Shown here: positions 16,159-23,663 of the stretch, in pieces
Layout: every line of letters begins with the position of its first letter
Position numbering within the stretch: the stretch's first letter is position 1
Virus record (IMG/VR): IMGVR_UViG_3300037088_001235
Span: 1-25,058 of that record
DNA length: 25,058 nt
Strand: one strand, 5' to 3'
DNA from: a virus
Notes under the pieces: model-generated
What the model saw: only the letters and a program-made list of their open reading frames with translations
What the model was told of the DNA's origin: nothing
Database searches by the model: none
Program-made: the position numbers and the translations under genes

Positions 16159-16371
16159 TTAGAAGCCCTTGCTCGACATCAGACGAGTCTGGCGGCGGCG
16201 CGTTCCCGACTTGGACCGATTCGCGTTGACCATGTAGTTCTGCGCCTTGATCTCCTCATCGGTGGAGCGGAACTCGACCGCGCGTCCGTCCGAAGCGACG
16301 ACACGCTTCTCGGGCGAGGCGATCCGATTCAGAGAGTCCTGAACCTGCTGGTTGTCAAATACGTCTGCCAT
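16159..16371 (-). CDS. gpW-like head-tail joining protein, 70 aa
   Basis: This small basic protein lies between large terminase and portal, exactly where lambda has W (68 aa). It begins with a helix (VFDNQQVQDSLNRIASPEK), then RVVASDGRAVEFRSTDEEIKAQ, matching the gpW pattern of helix, beta turn with Gly-Arg ... Val-Glu-Phe, and second helix, and ends in a basic RSKSGTRRRQTR tail. gpW plugs the portal after DNA packaging and forms the platform for gpFII. The start lies 3 bases beyond the terminase stop. Confidence 0.8.
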   Translation of the reverse strand: MADVFDNQQVQDSLNRIASPEKRVVASDGRAVEFRSTDEEIKAQNYMVNANRSKSGTRRRQTRLMSSKGF

Positions 16372-16374
16372 CGC

Positions 16375-18306
16375 TCATCTCCCAAATCTTCCGCTTACCC
16401 GCCGGCCGCGCCGTGGCTGCGCCGGTTTCTGCTGCTGCGCAGGAGCCTGCTGCTGCGTCGGCTTCGGCGCGGGCGACATAGGAACACCCATGCGTTCCGC
16501 GACCACGCGCCAGTGTTTCTCCTGGAACCGGTCCAGCCCGACGCGCGCCGCCGCCGCGCGAGCATAGACACGACAGTCCAGGCCCTCGTTGCGCTCGCGC
16601 ATCTTTTGCCACTCCAGTTTGCGGTAGCCCTTGACGAGCTTCGCCACCAACTGTTCGGCGGTGATCTGCTTAAAGTACTCCTCGCTGTATCGCGGGAAGT
16701 GGCAGTATCCGGGCGGGAACGAGACTCCCTGTGCGAGATCCTCGTCGGTGGGGCTATCCAGCCTGAGCCAACGGTACAACTCCTCCTTGGCCATGCCGGA
16801 GTTGACGGGCCAAACCTTCACGCCTCGCTTCAATTTCACGCCGAGGGGTCCAACTTCTATCGGGGAAGCAGACCCGATGATCGCCGGAGCGCGCGAGTCT
16901 CCCTTGACCACGAGCACGCGATTGCCCTGCCGCCGCGCCCATTCGTACACTTCGTTGGTCGCATACCCGGAATCGACGGCCAACTGGATGATCGGCAACT
17001 CCAGCCCGCCAAGCGTTGTGAACGTCTCGTTGAGCAGGCCGGTCAACTTCTCCCACACCTGTGGGCGCGCGGTGTCTCCTTCGAAGACCCGGTAATCGAT
17101 CGACCAGGACTCCTTGCCCCGCCCCCACGCGACGACCTCGACTTCGATGCGATCCCGCTGAACGTCCGCGCCAGCCGTGATGAAGATGCCGCCGCGCGGC
17201 ACCAGGCCGATCTTGTACTGTTCGCGCCGGTCGTACAACTTCTTCCAGTCCGGAGCCTCGCCCAGCAGAGTCCACGTATCGCCCAGCACGGTGTTCACGA
17301 AGACCTGGAGGAGCGACGGGTTCTTCTGCGCCTGCTCGAACTGCTTGGCGGCGTCTCCCCACGAGAACCATCCCACCGGGGAGTACAGGCTGGAGAGGTG
17401 GAAGCCAGCCGTCTTGCCGTCGCCTTTGGCGGTCGCGCGCCACGCGCCGCGCGGCAGCATCCACTGCTTCTGGTGGTTGTGAATCTGCTGGCCGCAATGC
17501 TCGCAAACGTAAAGCGCCTTCTCCGCTTCCCCTTTGGGCCACCTGAGTTGCGAGAACTTGAGCACCTGCAACTCGCGGCAGGTCGGGCACGGCACGTGGT
17601 AGTACCGCTTGTCGCTCTCTTCGAACGCGGCCTCGATCCGCGACATGCCGGTGATCTTCGGCGTCGAGACGAGGAACACTTTGCGGCGCGCGAACGTCCT
17701 GGTGCGCGCCAGCGCCAGATTGATCGGGTCGCCCTCGCCGTCCACATCGCCGGGATACCCATCGATCTCGTCCAGGAACAGATACCGCGCGGCCATCGAC
17801 CGGAGGCCGACCGCGGAGTTGGCGCCGGTCATCACCAGCACGCCGCCCGGAAACTCTTTCGCCAGGACGGTGTTGCCGGAGTCGCGTGAACGAGGGTCGT
17901 GAACGAGCCTCCGGAGCACTTCCGACTCCTCGATCAGAGGATCGACCCTCTGCTTCGAGTTGCGCTTGGCCATCTCGACGGTGGGCTGGACCGCCATCAT
18001 CGGGCCTGGCGCCTGGTGGATCACGTACCCGATCCAGTTGTTGCCGCACTCCGTCCCGCCGATCTGCGCGCCTTTCATGAAGACCGTGCGCTCGATCAGC
18101 GACATGGGCGAGAGGCAGTCCATGATCTCGCGCAGGTAGGGCGTCCGATCCGTGCGCCACTGGCCGGGTTCGGACGACGCGCGTTGCGAGAGCGTCCGGT
18201 ACTTGTCGGCCCACTGCGAAATCGTGAGCAGAGGGTCCGGTCGCGCGCCCGCCGCCGCCGCCGCGCGTAGGGTCGCTTCAGTTGGCGAGGGAGTCTGCGT
18301 AATCAT
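16375..18306 (-). CDS. terL: Terminase large subunit (GpA family), 643 aa
   Basis: Length 643 matches lambda gpA (641). The ATPase part has the atypical Walker A loop MKGAQIGGTE (residues 77-86) and Walker B RYLFLDEID (174-182, Asp179-Glu180), followed by the coupling motif VFLVSTPKITGMS. A four-cysteine zinc site is formed by C240/C243 and C268/C271 (VPCPTC, YVCEHC). The RNase H-like nuclease carries probable metal ligands Asp380 (ITAGADVQRDRIEV) and Asp444 (LAVDSGYATNEVY). The enzyme cuts concatemeric DNA and pumps it into the prohead through the portal. The C-terminus is Gln/Pro-rich and basic. The start overlaps the small subunit by 29 bases. Confidence 0.96.
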   Translation of the reverse strand: MITQTPSPTEATLRAAAAAGARPDPLLTISQWADKYRTLSQRASSEPGQWRTDRTPYLREIMDCLSPMSLIERTVFMKGAQIGGTECGNNWIGYVIHQAPGPMMAVQPTVEMAKRNSKQRVDPLIEESEVLRRLVHDPRSRDSGNTVLAKEFPGGVLVMTGANSAVGLRSMAARYLFLDEIDGYPGDVDGEGDPINLALARTRTFARRKVFLVSTPKITGMSRIEAAFEESDKRYYHVPCPTCRELQVLKFSQLRWPKGEAEKALYVCEHCGQQIHNHQKQWMLPRGAWRATAKGDGKTAGFHLSSLYSPVGWFSWGDAAKQFEQAQKNPSLLQVFVNTVLGDTWTLLGEAPDWKKLYDRREQYKIGLVPRGGIFITAGADVQRDRIEVEVVAWGRGKESWSIDYRVFEGDTARPQVWEKLTGLLNETFTTLGGLELPIIQLAVDSGYATNEVYEWARRQGNRVLVVKGDSRAPAIIGSASPIEVGPLGVKLKRGVKVWPVNSGMAKEELYRWLRLDSPTDEDLAQGVSFPPGYCHFPRYSEEYFKQITAEQLVAKLVKGYRKLEWQKMRERNEGLDCRVYARAAAARVGLDRFQEKHWRVVAERMGVPMSPAPKPTQQQAPAQQQKPAQPRRGRRVSGRFGR

Positions 18307-18814
18307 TCAAACCTTTGCGGATCTCGACGCTCAAAATCTCATGCACGCGCGCCATGTCCATCTTGTCCGCGCGCTCGGGCGGCAGACCCGCCGCGATCAG
18401 CATGTCCCTGATCTCCGCCGCGATGCCCGCGCACACGCGATCCGCGAGATTGAGCATCGCGTCCCGGCGCTGCCGGTCGATGTTGAACTGCGCGATCTTC
18501 ACCTCGTCCTTGGAGACGAGGCTCGCGACCTTCTCCTCGTACTCGATCTTCGCCAGCCGCGCCTGATAGTGTTCGCGGACGGCCCGCGCCTTGGTGTACT
18601 GCGCCGCGCCGAACGCCTCCTGGTCGTCCTCCGGCTGGTGGCGCACGACCGGGCCGCGCGTCTTGGTATTTGCCGCCCAGTCCTGGTCTGCCTGGTCAGA
18701 CTCAATCCGGCCATCCGGCAAGGTGGAGATCCGGCCGGAGGAGATGGCCCGCTGCACTGTGGAGAGGGCGGTCCCGCGCTTCCGCGCGTACGCTCGCTGG
18801 GTCATTACTGCCAT
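18278..18814 (-). CDS. terS: Terminase small subunit (Nu1-like), 178 aa
   Basis: The N-terminus MTQRAYARKRGTALSTVQRA with ISSGRI ... DGRIESDQADQDWAAN is the winged-helix DNA-recognition pattern of the Nu1 family. A long helical region (about 65-130) follows, with Lys/Glu alternation, then a C-terminal helix expected to contact the large subunit. Length 178 compares with 181 for lambda Nu1. It recognises the packaging site and recruits the large subunit. ATG at 18814 has CAGGAAT upstream. This is the first gene of the morphogenesis operon; the 92-base region to the divergent plus-strand gene should contain its promoter, but no convincing -35/-10 pair is visible. Confidence 0.88.
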   Translation of the reverse strand: MAVMTQRAYARKRGTALSTVQRAISSGRISTLPDGRIESDQADQDWAANTKTRGPVVRHQPEDDQEAFGAAQYTKARAVREHYQARLAKIEYEEKVASLVSKDEVKIAQFNIDRQRRDAMLNLADRVCAGIAAEIRDMLIAAGLPPERADKMDMARVHEILSVEIRKGLNDYADSLAN

Positions 18815-18842
18815 GCGAATATTCCTGAACTTTCCGCTTTAC

Positions 18843-18869
18843 TTCCGGCTTGACCGAAGTGATGAATCG
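18843..18869 (+). repeat. Leader motif copy A (TTCCGG ... AGTGATGAATCG)
   Basis: A 27-base element, TTCCGG then TGACCGA and AGTGATGAATCG, lies just upstream of the DUF3489 gene. A second copy with the same ends and identical last 12 bases lies upstream of the next plus-strand gene at 19440. Its ATG at 18862 is in frame with the gene downstream, so it may be an alternative start or a shared promoter/operator. Confidence 0.6.
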
Positions 18870-18906
18870 TCATGCGCGGATCAACCGCCGAAAGGATAAA
18901 CACCAG

Positions 18907-19368
18907 ATGAAAACGAACGCAGACGCCACCACGACCACCGAAGCCGCCGCCGTTGCGGAACAGGGCGCGACCACCGCGCCGGAGCAGGCCACCATGAAGG
19001 GCAAGGCCAGCAAGAAGCAGGGCGCGCCCAAAGGCCAGAAAGTCCCCAAGAAGCCCGCCGCCAGCAAGAAGACCAGCAAAAAGGCCAGCAAGCCCGCCGC
19101 CAAGAAGGATGCCAAGCCCGCCAGCAAGAAGGCATCCAAGACCGAGAAGGACGCCGCCGTACCGCGCGAGTTCAGCAAGAAGGCCATCGTCCTGGACCTC
19201 ATGCGCCGCAAGGACGGCGCGACGATGGCCGAGATCGCCAAGGCCACGGACTGGCAGAACCACAGCATCCGGGGCTTCATCTCCGGCAACCTCACCAAGA
19301 AGATGGGCCTCACGGTCGAAAGCACCAAGAACGAGGCTGGCGAGAGGACGTACCGCATCGCGAAGTAA
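18907..19368 (+). CDS. DUF3489 winged-helix protein with Lys/Ala-rich histone-like N-terminus, 153 aa
   Basis: Residues 30-82 are a low-complexity Ala/Lys/Pro/Ser tail (repeats such as KKASKPAAKKDAKPASKK), like histone H1 or HU C-terminal tails. Residues about 88-153 match the DUF3489 pattern: SKKAIVLDLMRRKDGATMAE, DWQNHSIRGFISGNLTKK, then LTVEST and RTYRIAK. This is a winged-helix domain with a conserved Trp and His. A DNA-binding role is inferred; in phages DUF3489 proteins are of unknown function. ATG at 18907 was preferred as AAAGGATAAA lies upstream, but ATG at 18862 and 18850 are in frame. It stands alone on the plus strand, opposite to the terminase operon, with its own terminator. Confidence 0.85.
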   Translation: MKTNADATTTTEAAAVAEQGATTAPEQATMKGKASKKQGAPKGQKVPKKPAASKKTSKKASKPAAKKDAKPASKKASKTEKDAAVPREFSKKAIVLDLMRRKDGATMAEIAKATDWQNHSIRGFISGNLTKKMGLTVESTKNEAGERTYRIAK

Positions 19369-19389
19369 GCACTTTTGCCCTCCCACAAG

Positions 19390-19414
19390 CCGCCCGGAAA
19401 CGGGCGGTTTTTTT
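19390..19414 (+). terminator. Intrinsic terminator of the DUF3489 gene
   Basis: CCGCCCG - GAAA - CGGGCGG forms a perfect seven-pair stem with a GNRA loop, followed by seven T. It lies 21 bases after the stop codon. Confidence 0.93.
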
Positions 19415-19439
19415 GCTTCGGGCGCGATTATTCTCTTGC

Positions 19440-19467
19440 TTCCGGGGCCAGCCGGAGTGATGAATCG
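19440..19467 (+). repeat. Leader motif copy B (TTCCGG ... AGTGATGAATCG)
   Basis: The element reads TTCCGG, GGCCAGCCGG, then AGTGATGAATCG, and sits immediately upstream of the 101-residue gene. The last 12 bases are identical to copy A at 18858-18869. As in copy A, its ATG (19460) is in frame with the downstream gene. Confidence 0.6.
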
Positions 19468-19474
19468 AGGTGCC

Positions 19475-19780
19475 ATGAAGACCACCACCAAGAAACAGCA
19501 GAAAGACTACAACGGATTTGCGATCCCCATCCTTCCGGACACCCAACTTGGCCTCGCGATGCTGATCGCAGAGGACGAGGACGGCCACACGCAGCCTGTC
19601 GCCGTAGCGAGCACGATCAACGAAGCCAAGGAGATCGCCCAGAGCGACTTGGCTGGCCGGATGCGCCGCCTCGAACGCGGAGACGATCCCGGCCTCTGCC
19701 CGTACGAGTACAAGGTCTGGGCGCAAGGCATCGACGGAGACTACCGCATCGCCGCCACGCTAAAGGCATCCTCCCTGTAG
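19475..19780 (+). CDS. Small conserved-looking protein of unknown function, 101 aa
   Basis: ATG at 19475 has GAGG about six bases upstream; an in-frame ATG at 19460 would add five residues. The protein opens MKTTTKKQQKDYNGFAIPIL and continues GLAMLIAEDEDGHTQPVAVA, STINEAKEIAQSDLAGRMRR and CPYEYKVWAQGIDGDYRIAA. It is acidic after a Lys-rich start and has an alpha/beta pattern without membrane segments. I do not recognise a named family. It forms a stand-alone cassette: the same leader motif as the DUF3489 gene before it, its own terminator after it, and convergence with the methyltransferase gene downstream. Confidence 0.82.
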   Translation: MKTTTKKQQKDYNGFAIPILPDTQLGLAMLIAEDEDGHTQPVAVASTINEAKEIAQSDLAGRMRRLERGDDPGLCPYEYKVWAQGIDGDYRIAATLKASSL

Positions 19781-19798
19781 GGACCGCGCCTTCGCCAA

Positions 19799-19824
19799 GC
19801 CGCCCGGAGACGGGCGGCTTTTTT
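19799..19824 (+). terminator. Intrinsic terminator of the 101-aa gene
   Basis: GCCGCCCG - GAGA - CGGGCGGC forms a perfect eight-pair stem followed by six T. It sits between convergent genes. On the minus strand no T-run follows, so it should act mainly on plus-strand transcripts. Confidence 0.93.
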
Positions 19825-19833
19825 GGTTCATGG

Positions 19834-21123
19834 TCACTGGCTCACCGGGTGAGCCTGCTCCACTCCTGCCACCAGATCATCGAACGCGCGTCCGGACTGC
19901 TGGTGCCGCGCGGCCTGCCCCGTGAACGCCTGCCAACGCCGGATGATCACGTCGCAGTACTTCGGGTCCAACTCGATGACGCGCGCCTGCCGCCCCATCT
20001 TTTCGCAGGCGATGATCGTCGTCCCGCTCCCGCCGAACGGGTCCAGGATCGTGTCGCGCGACTTGCTGTTGTTCCGGAGGGCGCGCTCGACCAACTCCAC
20101 CGGCTTCATTGTCGGGTGCTCGCGGTTGGCAGCGGGCCGGTTGATCTGCCACGTGTCTCCCTGGTTACGGTCGCCGCACCAATAGTGCGTCCCCCCCTCG
20201 CGCCAGCCGTACACAATCGGTTCGTACTGGTGGCGGTAGTCTCCCCAGCCCAGAGTGAAGTGGTTCTTCACCCAGATGATGATGCCCGACCAGTGGCCTC
20301 CGGCGTCCAGGAACGCCTGCCGGATCGTGTGCAACTCCGACGAGGACATGCAGATGTACACCGCGCCCTTGCAGACGGCGAGCATGTTCGCGGAGGCGTC
20401 CTTCAGGAAATCGTAGAACTTGGACCCGAGCGCGTCGTTCTTGATCTTGAGCTTCTTCTCGGTGCGACCCTCGTAGTTGATGTTGTACGGCGGGTCGGTG
20501 AACACCATGTCGGCCAAGCCGCCGGCCAGAACTTTTTCCACATCCGCCAGGACCGTGGCATCGCCGCACAGTAGCCGGTGCTCGCCAAGCACCCACACAT
20601 CGCCCGCCACCGTGGTCGCCGTCGCCTCGGGCTCCGGCGCGTCGTCGTCGTCCGTCAATCCGGTCTTGGACTGGTCGCCGGTCAGGATCTCCTCAATCTC
20701 GTCGTCGCTGAACCCAACGAGGTCGAGATCGAAGTCGTCCTCCTTCAAGGACTCCAACTCGACGCGCAGCATGTCCTCGTCCCATCCGGCACTCAGAGCC
20801 AGGCGGTTGTCTGCGAGGACGAGCGCGCGTCGTTGGGTGTCGCTGAGATGGTCCAGGACGATGACCGGCACCTCGGCCATGTTGAGCTTCCTGGCAGCAG
20901 CCAGGCGCGCGTGGCCAGCGATGATGATGCCGTCCGCGCCGACCAGGATCGGATTCGTCCAGCCGAACTCCGCGATGCTGGCCGCGACCTGCGCGACCTG
21001 CTCCTCGGTGTGGGTGCGCGCGTTGCGGGCGTACGGGATGAGTTTGTCGAGCGGCCAGAACTGAACGAGGAGGTTGCGAAGGCGATCGCCCAACGTCGTG
21101 TTATCGATGGCTGTGGTTTTCAT
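19834..21123 (-). CDS. ParB-like domain fused to DNA methyltransferase (DPPY type), 429 aa
   Basis: Residues about 20-110 are a ParB/Srx-like domain: PYARNARTHTEEQV, SIAEFG ... PILV, and the signature IIAGHARLAAARKL (67-80). Residues 175-400 are an amino-methyltransferase of beta order, with catalytic motif IV DPPYN at 210-214 and the AdoMet-binding motif I DPFGGSGTT at 361-369. The NREHPTMKP segment precedes motif I as in phage adenine methylases. It would methylate an exocyclic amino group, probably adenine N6. The role may be protection against host restriction or marking DNA for packaging; this is inference. ATG at 21123 has GGAGAGG upstream. It is a clear paralogue of the methyltransferase two genes upstream. 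Confidence 0.92.
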   Translation of the reverse strand: MKTTAIDNTTLGDRLRNLLVQFWPLDKLIPYARNARTHTEEQVAQVAASIAEFGWTNPILVGADGIIIAGHARLAAARKLNMAEVPVIVLDHLSDTQRRALVLADNRLALSAGWDEDMLRVELESLKEDDFDLDLVGFSDDEIEEILTGDQSKTGLTDDDDAPEPEATATTVAGDVWVLGEHRLLCGDATVLADVEKVLAGGLADMVFTDPPYNINYEGRTEKKLKIKNDALGSKFYDFLKDASANMLAVCKGAVYICMSSSELHTIRQAFLDAGGHWSGIIIWVKNHFTLGWGDYRHQYEPIVYGWREGGTHYWCGDRNQGDTWQINRPAANREHPTMKPVELVERALRNNSKSRDTILDPFGGSGTTIIACEKMGRQARVIELDPKYCDVIIRRWQAFTGQAARHQQSGRAFDDLVAGVEQAHPVSQ

Positions 21124-21141
21124 CTTCGCAACCTCTCCGGG

Positions 21142-21678
21142 TTAGGCCGTCACTTTGGGCTGGGCCTGATTGACCACGTTCGCAATCGACGTAGTGGCAC
21201 TGGCGAGGGCCTGGACGATCTGCTGCAACGTCGCCAGGACCGGCGTGATGGTCGCGTCCACCTGCTTGGCGACCGCCGCCGCGACAGCCTGCGCGTCCAC
21301 GCCGACGCCAGCCGCGCTCACATCCGTGGCGCGGTTGGCGGGCACGGCGCCAGCCGTCAGGTTCGACCCCGCGCCGCGCGTGATCGGGTTCAACTCGTCG
21401 GTCCAGAGAGCATCGGCGGCGACATCGGCGTGCCGCACGGCCTGCTTTGCGACCATGTTGGCCGTCTCGACGCTGTTCTGGAGCGCCTGGAGAGCGACAT
21501 TCTGGATCTGGTCGAACTGCAATTGCGAACGGCGCGCGATTTGCAGATCGAGATCCTGGTAAGCATCGTACGTGCGCTTCCCGTTGAGCGCGGTCAGTTC
21601 GGAGTGAGCCTTGAAAAACTCGTCCGTTCCAGTTTCAAATTCACGTTCCCCGTTGTTCGGGGTATCGACTTCCGGCAT
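21142..21678 (-). CDS. Unknown Ala-rich helical protein, 178 aa
   Basis: ATG at 21678 follows AAAAAGGAG and was preferred over an earlier ATG at 21702. The acidic N-terminus (MPEVDTPNNGEREFETGTDE) leads to helices with SQLQFDQIQNVALQALQNSV and AKQAVRHADVAADALW. A Gly/Asn/Pro linker follows, then an Ala/Val/Gln-rich helix (AVAAAVAKQVDATITPVLATL). There is no signal peptide or clear membrane span. It is sandwiched between the two methyltransferase genes with short gaps, so it is probably co-transcribed. I do not recognise its family; an oligomeric coiled-coil virion or regulatory protein is possible. Confidence 0.75.
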   Translation of the reverse strand: MPEVDTPNNGEREFETGTDEFFKAHSELTALNGKRTYDAYQDLDLQIARRSQLQFDQIQNVALQALQNSVETANMVAKQAVRHADVAADALWTDELNPITRGAGSNLTAGAVPANRATDVSAAGVGVDAQAVAAAVAKQVDATITPVLATLQQIVQALASATTSIANVVNQAQPKVTA

Positions 21679-21723
21679 AGTAGAACTCCTTTTTGCTAAC
21701 ACGTTGGTTGAGGATGATTGGGC

Positions 21724-23298
21724 TTACGACGCCTTGCGCTTGCGAGGCCCGTAGTGAGGGTTAGGCCCGTTGTGTTTGATGGCGCGCGAGTCCTGCGCCT
21801 TCGGATTCAAAGCCTGTTCGATGGGTACGCCGCGCGCCGCCGCGACCGACTGGAACGTGGCTGTCTCGTCGCCCGCGCCCAACAGCAACGGCGTCTCGCC
21901 GGTCAGGTTCCAGATGCGATGAAGGATCACATCGCAATACCCCGCCGAGAGTTCACACCCGTACGCGGCGCGATCCAGCAACGCCGCCGCCGCCATCGTG
22001 GTTCCGCTCCCCATGAAAGGATCGAACACGATGTCGCCCTCGTCGGAGAACGCCAGCAGGAAGAACTGCACGAGCGCGCGGGGGAACGGAGCCGAGTGCG
22101 TCCCCTGCGACGACTCGCTCTTGACCTCGACCACGTTCGACGGGCGCGCAACGCCTGCGAATCGGCCATCCGAATCCGACAGGCTGTTGCGCGACCGTTG
22201 CCAGGCATTCTGATTCTTGCCGCCATCCGCTGCTGCGCCACGCGGTCCAGTGCCCAGCAATCCACTTCCGGACGTTGATTTCGGGTTACCCGGACTGTAA
22301 TCGAAGCAATCCTCCGACTCGTGTCCGACCCGCTTGGGCCGGAACTTGATGGTCTGCTGGCGGCAGAAGTGGAACACTGGTTCCCATGCGTTTTTGAAGC
22401 GGTTGTTCCAGCCGCCAGGAACGCCGTTGTCTGTCTTACGCCAGCAGAACTCGTCCACGAACCGCCAGGACCACGCGCGGCGGTGCGCGATAACCAGATC
22501 CTTCACGTACAGATTCCGCTCGCCCTCGTCGGCGTGCTCCTTGATGTTCAGGAAATAGGAGCCATCCTCCGCGAGCACCGACGCGATGTTCGTGGCCACG
22601 TCCTTGTACCAAGCCACATACTCGTCCGGAGGGACCGGCTTGAACCCGCTGGTCGAGTCGTACTCCCTCTGTGTGGCATACGGAGGCGACGTGATGCAGA
22701 CGTTGGGGCGCGCGTCGTCCAGGAGTTTCAGAACGACCGTCAAGTCGCGGCAGTCACCGCAGATCAGGCGGTGGGGCCCGATGGTCCACCGGTCACCAGG
22801 CCGGGTAACTGGGTTGGCTGGCTCCGCGGGAACCGCTTCCTCCTCCATGTCCGGGCTGGACTGCGGTTCGTCGCCCGCCAGGAGATCCTCCAACTCGTCG
22901 TCGGAGAAACCCACGAGCGCGAGGTCCACGCCGTCCTGCTCCAGGTCGTGCAACTCCGCGGCAAGGATCTTCTCGTCCCACCCTGCGTTGAGCGCGAGCT
23001 TGTTGTCCGCGATGACGTACGCGCGTCGTTGAGTCTCGCTGAGGTGATCCAGGACGACGACTGGCACCTCAGCGAGTCCCAACTTGCGAGCAGCCAGGAG
23101 ACGACCGTGGCCCGCGATGATCCCGGCGTTACTATCTACCAGGATCGGCGCGTTGAAACCGAACTCCGCGATGGATGCGGCGATCTGCGCCACCTGCTCC
23201 GGCGAGTGCGTCCGCGCGTTCTTCGCGTACGGCACCAGCCGGTCGGTAGGCCACAGTTCGATGCGCCGCGCCATCGCGGGCGCGATTAGAGAGTTCAT
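21724..23298 (-). CDS. ParB-like domain fused to DNA methyltransferase (SPPY type), 524 aa
   Basis: The N-terminal ParB-like domain (PYAKNARTHSPEQV, IIAGHGRLLAARKL at 60-73, ADNKLALNAGWDE) is closely similar to that of the 429-aa protein. The methyltransferase part has motif IV TSPPY at 203-207 and motif I DPFMGSGTT at 426-434, beta order. SPPY is the usual form in N4-cytosine methylases, so its target may differ from that of its DPPY paralogue; this is inference. A long insert (about 320-400, Gly/Ser/Asn-rich) separates the motifs, likely target recognition. ATG 23298 lies 11 bases after the tRNA-Thr CCA end; ATG 23274 is an alternative. Neither has a ribosome site. Frame extension further upstream is only the translated tRNA. 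Confidence 0.9.
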   Translation of the reverse strand: MNSLIAPAMARRIELWPTDRLVPYAKNARTHSPEQVAQIAASIAEFGFNAPILVDSNAGIIAGHGRLLAARKLGLAEVPVVVLDHLSETQRRAYVIADNKLALNAGWDEKILAAELHDLEQDGVDLALVGFSDDELEDLLAGDEPQSSPDMEEEAVPAEPANPVTRPGDRWTIGPHRLICGDCRDLTVVLKLLDDARPNVCITSPPYATQREYDSTSGFKPVPPDEYVAWYKDVATNIASVLAEDGSYFLNIKEHADEGERNLYVKDLVIAHRRAWSWRFVDEFCWRKTDNGVPGGWNNRFKNAWEPVFHFCRQQTIKFRPKRVGHESEDCFDYSPGNPKSTSGSGLLGTGPRGAAADGGKNQNAWQRSRNSLSDSDGRFAGVARPSNVVEVKSESSQGTHSAPFPRALVQFFLLAFSDEGDIVFDPFMGSGTTMAAAALLDRAAYGCELSAGYCDVILHRIWNLTGETPLLLGAGDETATFQSVAAARGVPIEQALNPKAQDSRAIKHNGPNPHYGPRKRKAS

Positions 23299-23309
23299 GG
23301 CGTTGTGAA

Positions 23310-23385
23310 TGGAGCCGGGAGCCGGAATCGAACCGGCAACCGCTTGATTACGAATCGAGTGCTCTGCCAGTTGAGCTACCCCGGC
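23310..23385 (-). tRNA. tRNA-Thr (anticodon CGT)
   Basis: This is a 76-base cloverleaf with encoded CCA. The acceptor GCCGGGG pairs with TCCCGGC (last pair G-T), the D arm is GCTC/GAGC, the anticodon loop is TTCGTAA, the variable loop has five bases and the T arm is GCCGG-TTCGATT-CCGGC. The anticodon stem CTCGA/TCAAG has one C-A mismatch in the middle. Anticodon CGT reads ACG (Thr). Its 3' end is 11 bases from the methyltransferase start, so both probably share a transcript. Confidence 0.93.
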
Positions 23386-23456
23386 TTTCGGATGCTCGCT
23401 TCCGCTGGCGAAAATGATTGAACTCTCGCCGGATCGAGCGCACAATCGAGATCACG

Positions 23457-23663
23457 ATGGCAAGACTCAATCACATTTCCGTCGAGATCAATGCGACGTT
23501 TGGCAGCACCTTTCAAGAAGAGACTGCGCTGCGGATGCTTCAAAAGATCGTTCAGGGTTGGAGGAAGTTCTACCTTTCCAAACACTCGAAGAACGCCATC
23601 GAGTTCCGCATCATCAACGTTGAAACCGCGCCGGAAGAATCGGCGCTGGTAACCCGTCGTTGA
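23457..23663 (+). CDS. Small protein of unknown function, 68 aa
   Basis: The frame starts ATG at 23457 (weak GAG upstream; TTG at 23418 is an in-frame alternative) and ends TGA at 23663. The peptide begins MARLNHISVEINATFGSTFQ, followed by a helix LRMLQKIVQGWRKFYLSKHS and NAIEFRIINVETAP. The amphipathic composition looks like a real small protein. G/C at third positions is lower than in the structural genes, suggesting different ancestry. The opposite strand also has an open frame here, but it is Arg-rich outside this interval. It is divergent from tRNA-Thr. Function unknown. Confidence 0.5.
   Translation: MARLNHISVEINATFGSTFQEETALRMLQKIVQGWRKFYLSKHSKNAIEFRIINVETAPEESALVTRR

Noticed and set aside
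18815-18906. Divergent promoters between small terminase and DUF3489 genes
   Set aside because: TTGACC and TTGATC hexamers are present, but no matching -10 element lies at 16-18 bases, so no promoter is listed.
23299-23445. N-terminal extension of the second methyltransferase containing GVAQLAEH
   Set aside because: This is the well-known false translation of a tRNA gene; the tRNA-Thr cloverleaf occupies this stretch.
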